A DNA stretch of 37,036 nucleotides. It comes from Bacteroidota bacterium. Lineage in GTDB: Bacteria; Bacteroidota; Bacteroidia; Bacteroidales; FEN-979. The notes beneath the pieces were generated by a model. It did no database searches. It worked only from the letters and a program-made list of their open reading frames with translations, and was not told the origin of the DNA. Below, piece by piece: positions 24,117 through 33,313 of the stretch; within the stretch, counting starts at the first letter, position 1, and every line of letters starts with the position of its first letter. The stretch covers positions 1 to 37,036 of the forward strand of contig VGGL01000018.1 in the NCBI GenBank assembly GCA_016868575.1, given 5' to 3'. The position numbers and the translations under genes were made by a program.

Positions 24117-24827
24117 TTGCGAACCATCATTTCATTCCTGTTATTGCCTGTTCTTTGGATGCAGACCGCCCTGGCTCAATCTGATACACTGAACAAGACT
24201 GATGAGCAAGGGAAGAAACAAGGCTACTGGGTCAAATATACAGCCTCAGGAAATAGGATATATGAAGGCCGGTTTTTTCATGATATACCCACGGGAGAGT
24301 TCCGGTATTACCATGAGAATGGCAAGCTCAAAGCCATTTCGGTTTTCACTGATTCTGGACAACATGCGCGTACCCGCCTTTTCAATACCCAGGGTAAAAT
24401 GATTGCCGAAGGGAACTACCAGGGAGAAAAAAAGGACAGCCTGTGGCGCTACTGTAACGGCGCAGAAGGATACTTGGTCTCCGATGAGCAGTTTCATGAC
24501 GGGTTAAAACATGGTATCTCCCATACCTATTATCCTGACGGGAAGGTGATGGAAGTCATCTCCTGGGTTCAGGATCTTCAGCATGGGGAGTGGATCCAAT
24601 ACCATTCCGATGGCTCCATGAAGCTCAAAGGCCATTTTGAATATGGCCTGAAGCAGGGTCCTTTTGAGGTTTTTGACCTGGATGGCAGCAAGCTGATCAC
24701 AGGCGCTTATGCAGATGGACTAAGCGATGGTGAATGGCGCTATTACGATGAATCAGAAAAGCTGATCCAGCGGGAAGTTTATGATAAAGGCGCCCTGGTA
24801 ACTACGGAAGTTTTTGAGAACCGTTAA
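24117..24827 (+). CDS. Exported YwqK/MORN-2 repeat protein
   Basis: The product has 236 residues from a TTG start, chosen because it gives an intact signal peptide (RTIISFLLLPVLWMQTALAQ) and fits the promoter; no upstream ATG is in frame. The mature part has about six MORN-variant repeats: YEGRFFHDIPTGEFRYYHEN, DGLKHGISHTYYPDG, LQHGEWIQYHSDGS, LKQGPFEVFDLDGS and LSDGEWRYYDES. Such proteins are often called YwqK-family antitoxins by homology, but here the protein stands alone and is exported, so an envelope role is more likely. Two bases separate it from convergent rny. Confidence 0.82.
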   Translation: MRTIISFLLLPVLWMQTALAQSDTLNKTDEQGKKQGYWVKYTASGNRIYEGRFFHDIPTGEFRYYHENGKLKAISVFTDSGQHARTRLFNTQGKMIAEGNYQGEKKDSLWRYCNGAEGYLVSDEQFHDGLKHGISHTYYPDGKVMEVISWVQDLQHGEWIQYHSDGSMKLKGHFEYGLKQGPFEVFDLDGSKLITGAYADGLSDGEWRYYDESEKLIQREVYDKGALVTTEVFENR

Positions 24828-24829
24828 TC

Positions 24830-26374
24830 CTATTTCGCGTAGTTTATCGCTCTTGTTTCCCTGATGACGGTGATCTTGATCTGCCCGGGGTAAGTCATTT
24901 CGCTTTGGATCTTCTTGGAGAGGTCGAAGCTGATCTGGGCTGCTTCCGAATCAGATACTTTTTCAGCTCCCACGATGACCCGCAGTTCACGGCCGGCCTG
25001 GATGGCATAGGTTTTCACCACGCCGGGGTAGGAGAGGGCGATATCTTCCAGCCGTTTCAAGCGTTCGATATAGGCTTCCACCACTTCTCTCCGGGCGCCG
25101 GGGCGGGCTCCCGAGATGGCATCACACACCTGCACGATGGGAGAGATCAGATTGTCCATCTCGATTTCATCGTGGTGTGCCCCGATGGCGTTGATGATCT
25201 CAGGTTTTTCCTTGAATTTTTCAGCCAGCTTCATCCCCAGCAGGGCATGCGGCAGGTCGGGTTCATTATCGCTTACCTTGCCAATGTCGTGCAGCAACCC
25301 GGCCCGTTTCGCTTTCTTGGGATTCAGTCCCAGCTCTATGGCCATGGAAGCGCTTAGCTTGGCAACTTCAACGGAATGTTGTAACAGGTTTTGTCCGTAA
25401 GAGGAACGGTATTTCATCTTACCGACGAGCCGTACCAGTTCATGGTGAACATTCAGGATGCCGAGGTCGATGGTTGTCCGTTTTCCGATCTCAACAATTT
25501 CCTGTTCGATCTGTTTTCTGGTTTTGGTCACTACTTCTTCAATCCTGGCGGGGTGGATTCGGCCATCGGTGACCAGTTTATGCAGGGAGAGGCGGGCAAT
25601 TTCACGCCGCACCGGGTCAAAGCTGGAGAGGATGATGGCATCGGGAGAGTCGTCGATGATGATCTCCACGCCGGTGAGGGATTCCAACGTCCGGATATTT
25701 CTTCCTTCCCGGCCGATGATCCTTCCTTTCATTTCCTCGTTGTCGATGTTGAAAACGGAGACGGTGTTTTCAACGGCATGCTCAACAGCGGTGCGTTGAA
25801 TGGCTTCGATGACGATCTTCTTGGCTTCCATTCCGGCGGTCATCCTGGCTTCTTCAACGATTTCGCGGGATTGGGTGATCGCATCGGCTTTGGCTTCTTC
25901 TTTCAGCGACTCGACCAGCTGTGCCTTGGCTTCATTGGCTGAGATATTGGCAATAACCTCCAGCTTATCGACCTGTTCCTTATGAATACGCTCCAAGTCT
26001 TGTTGTTTCTTGGTCACGATTTCCATCTGATGTGTGAGGTTTTGCTTGATGGTCTCGAGTTCCTTTTGCTTTTTGCTGTTTTCTTCCAGTTTTTGGCTGA
26101 AAGCAGTTTCCTTTTGTTTCAGTTTATTTTCATTCCGTTGGATCTCTTCATTTTTCTCCTGAACAATTTTTTCGTGTTCTGCTTTCAATTGGAGAAATTT
26201 CTCCTTGGCTTGCAACATCTTCTCTTTCTTCATCATCTCGCCTTTTTCTTCGGCATCGAGAAGGATGGCTTTTCGTTTCTTTTCAACGGATTTCCGCAGG
26301 ATCGTGCTGGTCAGTAATCCGCCAACCACCATGCCCGACAGGGCGAAGATGGCAATGTAAATGGGGTCCCACAT
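24830..26374 (-). CDS. rny: Ribonuclease Y
   Basis: This membrane-anchored endoribonuclease initiates mRNA decay. The 514 residues show the family order: an N-terminal membrane helix ([20 protein letters not shown]), a long coiled coil (about 30-190), a KH domain ([20 protein letters not shown]) and an HD domain with [11 protein letters not shown] and LLHDIGKV, followed by AHHDEIE. It lies downstream of zapA and the 6S-like RNA on the same strand. Confidence 0.96.
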   Translation of the reverse strand: MWDPIYIAIFALSGMVVGGLLTSTILRKSVEKKRKAILLDAEEKGEMMKKEKMLQAKEKFLQLKAEHEKIVQEKNEEIQRNENKLKQKETAFSQKLEENSKKQKELETIKQNLTHQMEIVTKKQQDLERIHKEQVDKLEVIANISANEAKAQLVESLKEEAKADAITQSREIVEEARMTAGMEAKKIVIEAIQRTAVEHAVENTVSVFNIDNEEMKGRIIGREGRNIRTLESLTGVEIIIDDSPDAIILSSFDPVRREIARLSLHKLVTDGRIHPARIEEVVTKTRKQIEQEIVEIGKRTTIDLGILNVHHELVRLVGKMKYRSSYGQNLLQHSVEVAKLSASMAIELGLNPKKAKRAGLLHDIGKVSDNEPDLPHALLGMKLAEKFKEKPEIINAIGAHHDEIEMDNLISPIVQVCDAISGARPGARREVVEAYIERLKRLEDIALSYPGVVKTYAIQAGRELRVIVGAEKVSDSEAAQISFDLSKKIQSEMTYPGQIKITVIRETRAINYAK

Positions 26375-26416
26375 AGTAAATAGTTGTTATTTGGTAAATA
26401 ATCCCGGGGAGAAGAT

Positions 26417-26614
26417 AAAAAAGAAACCCGCTGAAGTTTAGAATTTAAGGTAAACCTCAAATGACACGGATAGGGTTGCCAGCCATTTCGAATTTCCACT
26501 GACCCGTTGAAGGATACCCGTCGGAGACGGGGCGAGGCCTGTCCTACGTGACTATGAGCGTAACCCTAAATGTAAATATGTTAGGTTTACAAACGCGTTA
26601 AACTAAAGCGGGTT
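26417..26614 (-). ncRNA. ssrS: Probable 6S RNA between zapA and rny
   Basis: On the minus strand four nested pairings make a long rod: AACCCGCT/AGCGGGTT at the ends (26607-26614 with 26425-26432), AGTTTA/TAAACT, GTAAACCT/AGGTTTAC (26583-26590 with 26450-26457), and TAGGGTT/AACCCTA. A central open region and an apical hairpin CCCGTC-TCC-GACGGG lie inside. The last arm runs into a six-T tract (26417-26422), a built-in terminator. The folded part is 190 nt, the size of 6S RNA, which sequesters RNA polymerase by mimicking an open promoter. The location next to zapA matches the zapA-ssrS linkage in proteobacteria. An unrelated structured RNA remains possible. Confidence 0.7.
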
Positions 26615-26654
26615 AAATCTTAAATGTTTTCAAAGAACGTCTGGCATCTGCTTC

Positions 26655-26942
26655 TTATGCATCCATCGTGATCATCTGTTCCAATTCCTGCAACTGACCT
26701 GTCAGCTCCCCTTGTTTCTCTTCGGTCTGTCCATTCATCAAAATAACCTGAGCGGCATATTCCAATGCTACCATCGCCAACAGGTCTTGTTTGTCTTTGT
26801 AAGCGTACACATCTCTGTAATTGACCATGCGCTGCTCAAGCTGCTGTGCCGCCTGCCTGAACACCATTTCCTGCCCCCGCTCAATCGTTAGCCTGTATGG
26901 CTTTTCTCCAATCTTGATCGTTATGGTCAATTCTCCCGACAT
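26655..26942 (-). CDS. zapA: Cell division protein ZapA
   Basis: This 95-residue protein bundles FtsZ filaments at the division site. The N-terminal beta-strand segment (SGELTITIKIGEKPYRLTI) and the helical RQAAQQLEQRMVNYRD are followed by DLLAMVALEYAAQVILM and a coiled-coil C-terminus, the ZapA plan and length. It lies eight bases after a coiled-coil gene and is followed by the 6S-like RNA and rny. Confidence 0.88.
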   Translation of the reverse strand: MSGELTITIKIGEKPYRLTIERGQEMVFRQAAQQLEQRMVNYRDVYAYKDKQDLLAMVALEYAAQVILMNGQTEEKQGELTGQLQELEQMITMDA

Positions 26943-26950
26943 CGTGGATG

Positions 26951-27238
26951 TTATTTATTAAGAAGTCCGATGCACTTGTCGATTTCCCGCACCATTTCAT
27001 TTATCTTCCTTCTGGCATCTGTTCTGCCTTCCCGGCTGTCAATTATCTTGTTTAAAGTTAATATTCGGTTTTTTTCAGTTAGTTCGTTGTTTATATCTGT
27101 TTGTTTATCAATTACTTCCTTTAATTCGTTGACCTTTTCTGTGGCTTTTTTCAGTTCTTCCTTCAACTGTTTATTCTCTTTTAATAAACGTGAGATCTTC
27201 TTCTTTATTCTATCGATGATGACCTCAACCTCACCCAT
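26951..27238 (-). CDS. Coiled-coil protein upstream of zapA
   Basis: This 95-residue protein is almost entirely coiled coil (IDRIKKKISRLLKENKQLKE, then KATEKVNELKEVIDK) with a short C-terminal EGRTDARRKINEMVREIDKC. It precedes zapA by eight bases, an arrangement conserved in Bacteroidota as far as I recall. A role in division, comparable to ZapB, is plausible but inferred from position and shape only. Confidence 0.75.
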   Translation of the reverse strand: MGEVEVIIDRIKKKISRLLKENKQLKEELKKATEKVNELKEVIDKQTDINNELTEKNRILTLNKIIDSREGRTDARRKINEMVREIDKCIGLLNK

Positions 27239-27258
27239 GCATGATTCAGTTCAGTGTG

Positions 27259-27266
27259 CAAATATA
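27259..27266 (-). promoter_or_regulatory. Promoter -7 element of the coiled-coil/zapA operon
   Basis: The minus strand reads TATATTTG, a perfect TAnnTTTG, 21 bases before the ATG at 27238. Confidence 0.65.
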
Positions 27267-27370
27267 CAAAGAAAAGCAAGTGGTGGCAATTTTTTCCTCT
27301 TGATAATCATTCATTGAAAAAAAACTTTATGAGAATAGGTGACTTTTCAGGATTTTCCGGATTAAGCGTT

Positions 27371-28666
27371 ATGACAGAGCAGTTTTTACATCACATTTGG
27401 AAATACCGTTTGCTGCGGGGGCCGTTGTTCACTACTGATGGTAAGCCGCTTCAGGTGATCCATCCTGGTCTTCATAATACCAATGAAGGGCCAGATTTCC
27501 TGAACGCCAGGATCCGGATGGATCAAACCCTCTGGGCAGGGAACGTGGAAATCCATTTGCTGGCATCGGATTGGTACCGGCACAGGCATCACCAGGACAA
27601 GGGGTATGGGAATATTATTCTGCATGTGGTATTTATGAACGATACCCATGTAAGGGACGAACAGGGCAAGGAGCTGCCGGCGCTCGAACTCAAATCACAT
27701 CCCGGGGTCTTGCTCCGTTTCGAGAAATACGAAGCATTGACGGGCAACAAGCGTTGGGTAGCTTGCGAGGGGATGATCGCAGGAGTGGAGCCGGCGATTC
27801 TCACATCCTGGTTTGAGCGGCTATGTGCGGAAAGAATGGAGAAGCGGAAAAGGGGCATCGGTGAGTTCCTGGATGAATTGAAAGGGGATTGGGAGACGAT
27901 GTGTTTCATTTTGCTGGCCGAAAGCTTCGGCATCCGGCAGAATACTTTTCAGTTTGAACAACTTGCCCGGTCGCTTCCCCTGAAAGTCATCCGGATGCAC
28001 CACAGTGACCTGTTCCAATTGGAGGCGCTGATGTTTGGACAGGCGGGATTTTTGGAGGATGAGATCACGGATGAATATCATCAGCAGCTGAAGAAGGAGT
28101 ATCAATATCTGATGTTGAAATATGCCCTTCAAAAGCCGCAACCGGGTCAGTGGAATTTTCTCCGGTTACGCCCATCTGGTTTTCCAACCATTCGAATGGC
28201 TCAATTGGCCATGCTCTGCGTCAGGCATGGGAACCTGTTCAGGAAGTTGCTGGATACGGAGCATCTCCATGAGGTTTATTCCCTCTTTGATGTGGGTGTC
28301 TCACCCTATTGGGAAACCCATTATTTATTTGGAAAGCCGGTCAAGAAGGCGCCCCGGCGTTTGGGTGCGGACGCTTGCCTGACGATACTGATCAATGCAC
28401 TCATTCCCTTGCGGCTTTTATATGCTGACTATACCGGAAAGGAAGGAGAGAAGGGGAAGATATTCGAGCTCCTTCATGCGCTCAATCCCGAGGACAATCT
28501 GGTCATCAGGAGGTGGAAAATGGCCGGCATCACCCCGCGGTCAGCCATGGATACCCAGGGTCTGTTGGAATTGAAAGCGTTTTACTGTGACCGGATGGGA
28601 TGCCTGGATTGTCCTGTAGGGCAGAAAATCCTTGACCGGACTTCGTCATCAGTGGTGGTTAGATGA
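27371..28666 (+). CDS. DUF2851 family protein
   Basis: The product is about 431 residues from the ATG at 27371, chosen because family members begin with the MTEQFLHHIWKYRL-like segment; an ATG at 27329 is possible. The conserved block LQVIHPGLHNTNEGPDFLNA, then WAGNVEIHLLASDWYRHRH and NIILHVVF, is characteristic of DUF2851. The C-terminus has CDRMGCLDCPVGQKIL, a Cys-rich motif that may bind metal. The family is nearly restricted to Bacteroidota and has no established function. The N-terminal DxE/H pattern recalls a nuclease fold, but I cannot confirm that. Confidence 0.88.
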   Translation: MTEQFLHHIWKYRLLRGPLFTTDGKPLQVIHPGLHNTNEGPDFLNARIRMDQTLWAGNVEIHLLASDWYRHRHHQDKGYGNIILHVVFMNDTHVRDEQGKELPALELKSHPGVLLRFEKYEALTGNKRWVACEGMIAGVEPAILTSWFERLCAERMEKRKRGIGEFLDELKGDWETMCFILLAESFGIRQNTFQFEQLARSLPLKVIRMHHSDLFQLEALMFGQAGFLEDEITDEYHQQLKKEYQYLMLKYALQKPQPGQWNFLRLRPSGFPTIRMAQLAMLCVRHGNLFRKLLDTEHLHEVYSLFDVGVSPYWETHYLFGKPVKKAPRRLGADACLTILINALIPLRLLYADYTGKEGEKGKIFELLHALNPEDNLVIRRWKMAGITPRSAMDTQGLLELKAFYCDRMGCLDCPVGQKILDRTSSSVVVR

Positions 28667-28730
28667 AGCGAAATCCGCACCCAGCCTGGTTTCTGTGACA
28701 GATCACCACTGTTGATGAGATCAGTGCCGG

Positions 28731-31298
28731 TCATTCAATTTTCGTTGCCCTGTTGATCTGGATAAATGACACTTCGATGTCACCTCCCTGTGGATAGACG
28801 CTGATCCAGTTGTTGTCCTCCCGGTACCAGGTATCTTGTTCCCTGACGCTCACCAGCCGTTCTGTGGCGGTTTCCCCTGGTGGGAAGCTGCGCATGACAA
28901 TCCCTCCGTTGATCTGTCCTTCCTTGCCGTAACGTAGCATCACGTTCAGGTCTTTCGTACTTAGATTCCTGATCCGGATGAAGACATAATTGTTTTTTCG
29001 GGCGGCCACATTGATCGGACTGAATTCGAACTTCCTCTCATTGTTCGAACTGATGTTAACCGGGCTATCCAGGATATTGACCAGGGCGTTTTCCCTGAGA
29101 TATTTCTTGATTTTCCGGATCCTTTCCTTGGGATAAGGTTCATAAGGAAGATAACCGGAGGCAAGCTCATACGACTCAATGGCTTTGTCGAATATTTCGT
29201 TGTTATAGAATCCATCGGCTTCCGCAATGGCTTTGTTGTATTTTTCCCGGTTAAGGCGTTCCATTTCCGCCATGATCCGCTCGATCTCCGCAATCTTGTT
29301 CTTCGGATAAGATTCATCCGGCAGGAGGTTGCCGGCCTGAACAAAGAAGTCTTTGGCTTCAGGGTAATCCTTTCGTTCCAGCGACTGATTTCCTTTGGTA
29401 ACCAACTCTTCATACATCTGTTGCCTGCCTCGCAGATCGGCAAGCAGGTTGTTCAGTTCCTTGATCTTTTGTTGCGGATAGGTTTCTGCAGGTTTGATCT
29501 GCGAAGCTTTTCTGAAATAGACCAGGGATGAATCATACGACTTTTCTGACATCAGTTTGTCACCAGATGCAATCGCGGCAAGATACACTGCATCCCGTTG
29601 TCTGATCTCAGCCAGGATCCCATTGATCTCGGTGATCTTCGTCTTGGGATACGCTTCCTCCGGCTTGATGGTGGAAGCAGACTGATAAGCAGCCAGGGCT
29701 TCCATGTACGATTGTTCCCCAAACAGCCTGTCAGCACGGGTAATGGCTTCATTGTAGGCGTCGTCTTTGGCTTTGAGGTCAGCCAGGAGCTTGTTGATCT
29801 CGGCGATCTTCTCTTTCGGGTACTGTTCCGCAGGCTTGATGGTGGAGGCGCGCTGGTAGGCGGTCAGGGCTTCTGCATAAGCTTTCTCGGTCATCTTCGC
29901 GTCTCCGGTGGAGATTGCAGTGGTATAGTCATCTTCTTTTTTCTTATTGGCAGCCAGCAGATCGTTGATCTCTTTGATCTTTTGTTTGGGATAACTTTCT
30001 GCCGGTTTCAGGTTACCGGCCTGCTGGTAGGCTTCCAGCGCTTTCGACCAGGATTGTTCTCCAAATAATTTGTCTGCTTCGGCGATGGCCGCCAGGTAGC
30101 TTTCCAGGAGGATCTTGGCTTCCTCTTCACTGTTGCTGAGCAGTTTGGAGGCTTTTTCGATCATTTGCTGCGGATAGGATTCTCCAGGTTTTACACCCAG
30201 TGCATTCCGGTAGTTTCGTAATGCTTCTGCAAAATCTTTCAGGATGTACAAGCTGTCGGCCAGGTTAATATATTGGTCGTAGCGCAGCTTGATATTGGCC
30301 TGACTGGTCAGCAGGTCATCAATCTTCCGGATCTGTTGGACCGGATAAGCTTCTGCCGGCTTGATACCGGATACTTTGACATATTCACTCCGTGCATTCG
30401 GATATGACTGATCCCTGAAATATTTATCCGCCAGTGCAATTGCCTGGTTATAGGCATCTTCAGTCCCCTTTTGTGCTGCCAGCAGGGCATCTATCTCCTT
30501 GATCCTTTCTTTGGGGTATTTCTCTTCAGGCTTCAGGAGAGCGGCTTTTTGGTATTCCGTCCGGGATGCCGGGAGGATTTTCTCTTCAAAATATTGATCT
30601 GCTTTGGCAATGGCCTGCTTGTAAAGATCCTCCTTCACCTGGGCATCAATCCGGATTTTGGTGATCTCATTGATCTTATCCTTCGGATACTGGGCGCCAG
30701 GTAAAATATTCAAGGCATTTTGGAACTCGGTCTTGGCCTTTTCATAATCCTTATTTGCCAGAAATTTTTCAGCATTTGCAATGGCCACATCATACAGGAT
30801 GTTTTGTGCTTTTTGCGACCGGATGACCTCCATGACCGCTGCCAGCTGTTGCTTTGGATAGGATTCGTCGGGTTTGATCTCAGTGGCGAGCTGATAGGCT
30901 GCCTTGGCATTGAGGTAATCCTTGGCTGCATAGTACTTGTCGGCAGATGCAATGACCGACTGGTAATCCTCCTGTTTTTTCACCGTTTGCCCCGGCAGCT
31001 GGTTAATTTTCCGGATCTGTTCTTTAGGGTATTTCTCTAGGGGTTTAAGTTGGGCCGCTTTCTCGTATTCACTTTTCGCTTCCGCATATTGCGCCACAAA
31101 AAACAAATTATCTGCCTTGGAGATGATCCGGTTGTACAGGGAATCGTCCTGGACAATGTTGATCCCTGCTGAATGAGCTGTTTCAGGGGCAGCCAGGAAA
31201 GCGTGCCGGATGGCCAATCCTGATGCCGTGATAAGCAAAGCAAGGAAAAACAAGAGGAGGGTAGCGGAGGATATTTTTTTTCGGTGTCTGGATATCAT
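28731..31298 (-). CDS. Membrane-anchored protein with twelve 57-residue TPR-like repeats
   Basis: The protein has 855 residues. An N-terminal hydrophobic helix (ATLLLFFLALLITASGLAIR) probably anchors it in the membrane with the rest outside the cytoplasm. Residues 55-740 are about twelve consecutive units of about 57 residues, each with the pattern Y..AI..AD..F....Y..A...Y..A...KP.E.YPK..I.EI. An example is YNEAITRADRLFGEQSYMEA. The final 115 residues (from VNILDSPVNI) form a beta-rich domain with no repeats. Large TPR-like arrays act as scaffolds; the partner is unknown. It lies 53 bases downstream of the LolD-type gene and may share its transcript. It starts at 31298, and no promoter is evident. 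Confidence 0.85.
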   Translation of the reverse strand: MISRHRKKISSATLLLFFLALLITASGLAIRHAFLAAPETAHSAGINIVQDDSLYNRIISKADNLFFVAQYAEAKSEYEKAAQLKPLEKYPKEQIRKINQLPGQTVKKQEDYQSVIASADKYYAAKDYLNAKAAYQLATEIKPDESYPKQQLAAVMEVIRSQKAQNILYDVAIANAEKFLANKDYEKAKTEFQNALNILPGAQYPKDKINEITKIRIDAQVKEDLYKQAIAKADQYFEEKILPASRTEYQKAALLKPEEKYPKERIKEIDALLAAQKGTEDAYNQAIALADKYFRDQSYPNARSEYVKVSGIKPAEAYPVQQIRKIDDLLTSQANIKLRYDQYINLADSLYILKDFAEALRNYRNALGVKPGESYPQQMIEKASKLLSNSEEEAKILLESYLAAIAEADKLFGEQSWSKALEAYQQAGNLKPAESYPKQKIKEINDLLAANKKKEDDYTTAISTGDAKMTEKAYAEALTAYQRASTIKPAEQYPKEKIAEINKLLADLKAKDDAYNEAITRADRLFGEQSYMEALAAYQSASTIKPEEAYPKTKITEINGILAEIRQRDAVYLAAIASGDKLMSEKSYDSSLVYFRKASQIKPAETYPQQKIKELNNLLADLRGRQQMYEELVTKGNQSLERKDYPEAKDFFVQAGNLLPDESYPKNKIAEIERIMAEMERLNREKYNKAIAEADGFYNNEIFDKAIESYELASGYLPYEPYPKERIRKIKKYLRENALVNILDSPVNISSNNERKFEFSPINVAARKNNYVFIRIRNLSTKDLNVMLRYGKEGQINGGIVMRSFPPGETATERLVSVREQDTWYREDNNWISVYPQGGDIEVSFIQINRATKIE

Positions 31299-31351
31299 TT
31301 TATTCGTTGGATGACATAAGATAAGAAACGGAATAGCGGTCGAAAAATTTT

Positions 31352-32005
31352 CTAGGTCACAATAATCCCGTCGCGGATGGTTAATATCCGGTCTGACATG
31401 GCGGCCAGTTCCTGGTTATGGGTGGCGATGACATAGGTCTGATGGAACTGTTCACGGAGTTCAAAGAACAATTTGTGAAGTGCCACGGCAGCAACAGAAT
31501 CCAGGTTTCCGGATGGCTCATCTGCCAGGATCAGCGCCGGGTCGTTGATCAGTGCACGGGCCACTGCGACCCGTTGCTGTTCGCCTCCCGACAAAGCGGA
31601 AGGTTTGTGGCCGGCCCGCTCGCGGATACGAAGTATCTCCATGATTCCGAGCGCTTTTTGCTCACTCTCTTTTTTTGATTTTCCAAGGATGAAAGCCGGG
31701 ATACAGATATTCTCGAGCGCAGTGAACTCAGGCAGCAGGTGGTGGAACTGGAAGATGAAACCGATCTGGCGATTCCGGAAGTCGGAGAGTTTTTTTTCCC
31801 TGAGTCGGTGAACGTTGGTACCCTGGATGATCACCTCTCCGCGGTCGGGCTGATCAAGAGTGCCGATGATGTGCAGGAGTGTTGACTTTCCGGCTCCCGA
31901 CGCGCCGACGAGACTGATGATCGCTCCTTGTTGCACATCGAGGTTGATTCCTTTCAGCACTTCGAGGGTGCCGAATGACTTGTGGATGTCTTTGATTTGC
32001 AGCAT
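31352..32005 (-). CDS. lolD: LolD/MacB-type ABC transporter ATP-binding protein
   Basis: This 217-residue ATPase subunit belongs to the family that drives lipoprotein release or MacB-type export. It has Walker A GASGAGKS (34-41), the Q-loop [15 protein letters not shown], the signature [15 protein letters not shown], Walker [14 protein letters not shown] and the switch ATHNQELA. The ATG at 32005 is preferred over a TTG at 32017, because the predicted transcription start (about 32016) falls between them. The permease gene is not adjacent, so the exact substrate is inferred from the family only. Confidence 0.85.
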   Translation of the reverse strand: MLQIKDIHKSFGTLEVLKGINLDVQQGAIISLVGASGAGKSTLLHIIGTLDQPDRGEVIIQGTNVHRLREKKLSDFRNRQIGFIFQFHHLLPEFTALENICIPAFILGKSKKESEQKALGIMEILRIRERAGHKPSALSGGEQQRVAVARALINDPALILADEPSGNLDSVAAVALHKLFFELREQFHQTYVIATHNQELAAMSDRILTIRDGIIVT

Positions 32006-32022
32006 ACGCCTGAACAAGGGTG

Positions 32023-32030
32023 CAAAAGTA
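32023..32030 (-). promoter_or_regulatory. Promoter -7 element of the LolD-type gene
   Basis: The minus strand reads TACTTTTG, a perfect TAnnTTTG, 18 bases before the ATG at 32005. Confidence 0.65.
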
Positions 32031-32065
32031 CGAAAACGATGTGTTCCGGTTATAAAATATTTATC

Positions 32066-32073
32066 TACTTTTG
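32066..32073 (+). promoter_or_regulatory. Promoter -7 element of sucC
   Basis: TACTTTTG fits TAnnTTTG perfectly, 25 bases before the sucC ATG. It rules out the in-frame TTG at 32071, which lies within it. Confidence 0.7.
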
Positions 32074-32097
32074 GCCAACGCCAATCTGTATATCGCT

Positions 32098-33288
32098 ATG
32101 AATCTGCATGAATTCCAAAGCAAAGGCTTGTTGAAGAAGCATGGTGTGGCTGTTCCCGAGGGGATGATGGCTCGCACGGTGGATGAGGCCATCAAGGCTG
32201 CTGAACTGATCCGTGAGAGTGCGGATGTTGAAAAATGGGTGGTCAAGGCCCAGATCCATGCCGGAGGCAGGGGCAAAGGGGGAGGGGTGAAGGTTTGTCA
32301 TACCCTGGAAGAGGTGAAAAAACATGCCGGAAATATCCTCGGGATGACACTGGTAACACCTCAGACTGGCCCTCAGGGGAAGCTGGTCAGGAAAATATTG
32401 GTGGAGCAGAATATCTATTATCCCGGCGAATCGGAACCGGCGGAGTACTATCTCAGCATCCTGCTGAACCGGATGAAAGGCCAGAATATGATCATGTATT
32501 CTCCCCGCGGAGGGATGGACATTGAACAGGTTGCCGAAGAAACCCCTGATCAAATCTTCACTGAACTCGTCGATCCGAAAGTGGGTCTTCAACCCTTTCA
32601 ATGCCGTAAAATTGCCTTCAACCTGAACCTGAAAGGCGAAGCTTATAAGAACATGCTGAAATTCATCTCAGCGGTCTACAACACATACGTCGATTGCGAT
32701 GCTTCGCTCATCGAGATCAACCCGGTGATCAAAACTTCTGATTACAAGATTCTGGCGGCTGACACCAAAATGTCCATCGACAACAATGCCCTTTACCGGC
32801 ATCCCGATATTGAAGCCATGCGCGACCTGGGTGAAGAAGATCCCATCGAGGTGGAAGCAGGCAAATTCGACCTGAATTACGTCAAGCTCTATGGCAACGT
32901 CGGATGCATGGTGAACGGCGCCGGACTGGCGATGGCAACCATGGATATCATTAAATTATCCGGCGGCGACCCGGCCAACTTCCTCGATGTGGGTGGTTCC
33001 GCCAATGCCAAAAGGGTAGAGGAAGGTTTCCGCATCATCTTGAAAGATCCGAATGTGAAAGCCATCCTGCTGAATGTTTTCGGCGGTATTGTCCGGTGCG
33101 ACCGGGTAGCGCAAGGGGTAGTTGATGCCTACCGCAACATTGGCGAGATCCATGTGCCGATCATCGTACGGCTGCAGGGTACCAACGCCGAAGAGGGTAA
33201 AAAGATCATCGATGAGTCGGGACTCAAAGTCAAGTCAGCTATCACCCTGGAGGATGCGGCCAAACTGGTCACAAATGTGTTGAATTAA
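32098..33288 (+). CDS. sucC: Succinate-CoA ligase (ADP-forming) beta subunit
   Basis: This ATP-grasp subunit binds nucleotide and succinate in the TCA cycle enzyme that interconverts succinyl-CoA and succinate. It has 396 residues from the ATG at 32098: MNLHEFQSKGLLKKHGVAVP at the N-terminus, KAQIHAGGRGKGGGVK, SLIEINPV and the C-terminal CoA-side motif LNVFGGIVRCD. sucD, often the next gene, is absent; the next gene is a convergent peptidase. The alpha subunit must be encoded elsewhere, as is known in several Bacteroidota. Confidence 0.95.
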   Translation: MNLHEFQSKGLLKKHGVAVPEGMMARTVDEAIKAAELIRESADVEKWVVKAQIHAGGRGKGGGVKVCHTLEEVKKHAGNILGMTLVTPQTGPQGKLVRKILVEQNIYYPGESEPAEYYLSILLNRMKGQNMIMYSPRGGMDIEQVAEETPDQIFTELVDPKVGLQPFQCRKIAFNLNLKGEAYKNMLKFISAVYNTYVDCDASLIEINPVIKTSDYKILAADTKMSIDNNALYRHPDIEAMRDLGEEDPIEVEAGKFDLNYVKLYGNVGCMVNGAGLAMATMDIIKLSGGDPANFLDVGGSANAKRVEEGFRIILKDPNVKAILLNVFGGIVRCDRVAQGVVDAYRNIGEIHVPIIVRLQGTNAEEGKKIIDESGLKVKSAITLEDAAKLVTNVLN

Positions 33289-33313
33289 AAATGAACGCTG
33301 TTGATCCCGCGAC

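Noticed and set aside
32071-32097. An earlier TTG start for sucC
   Set aside because: The codon sits inside the perfect -7 promoter element, and the family N-terminus begins at the ATG at 32098.
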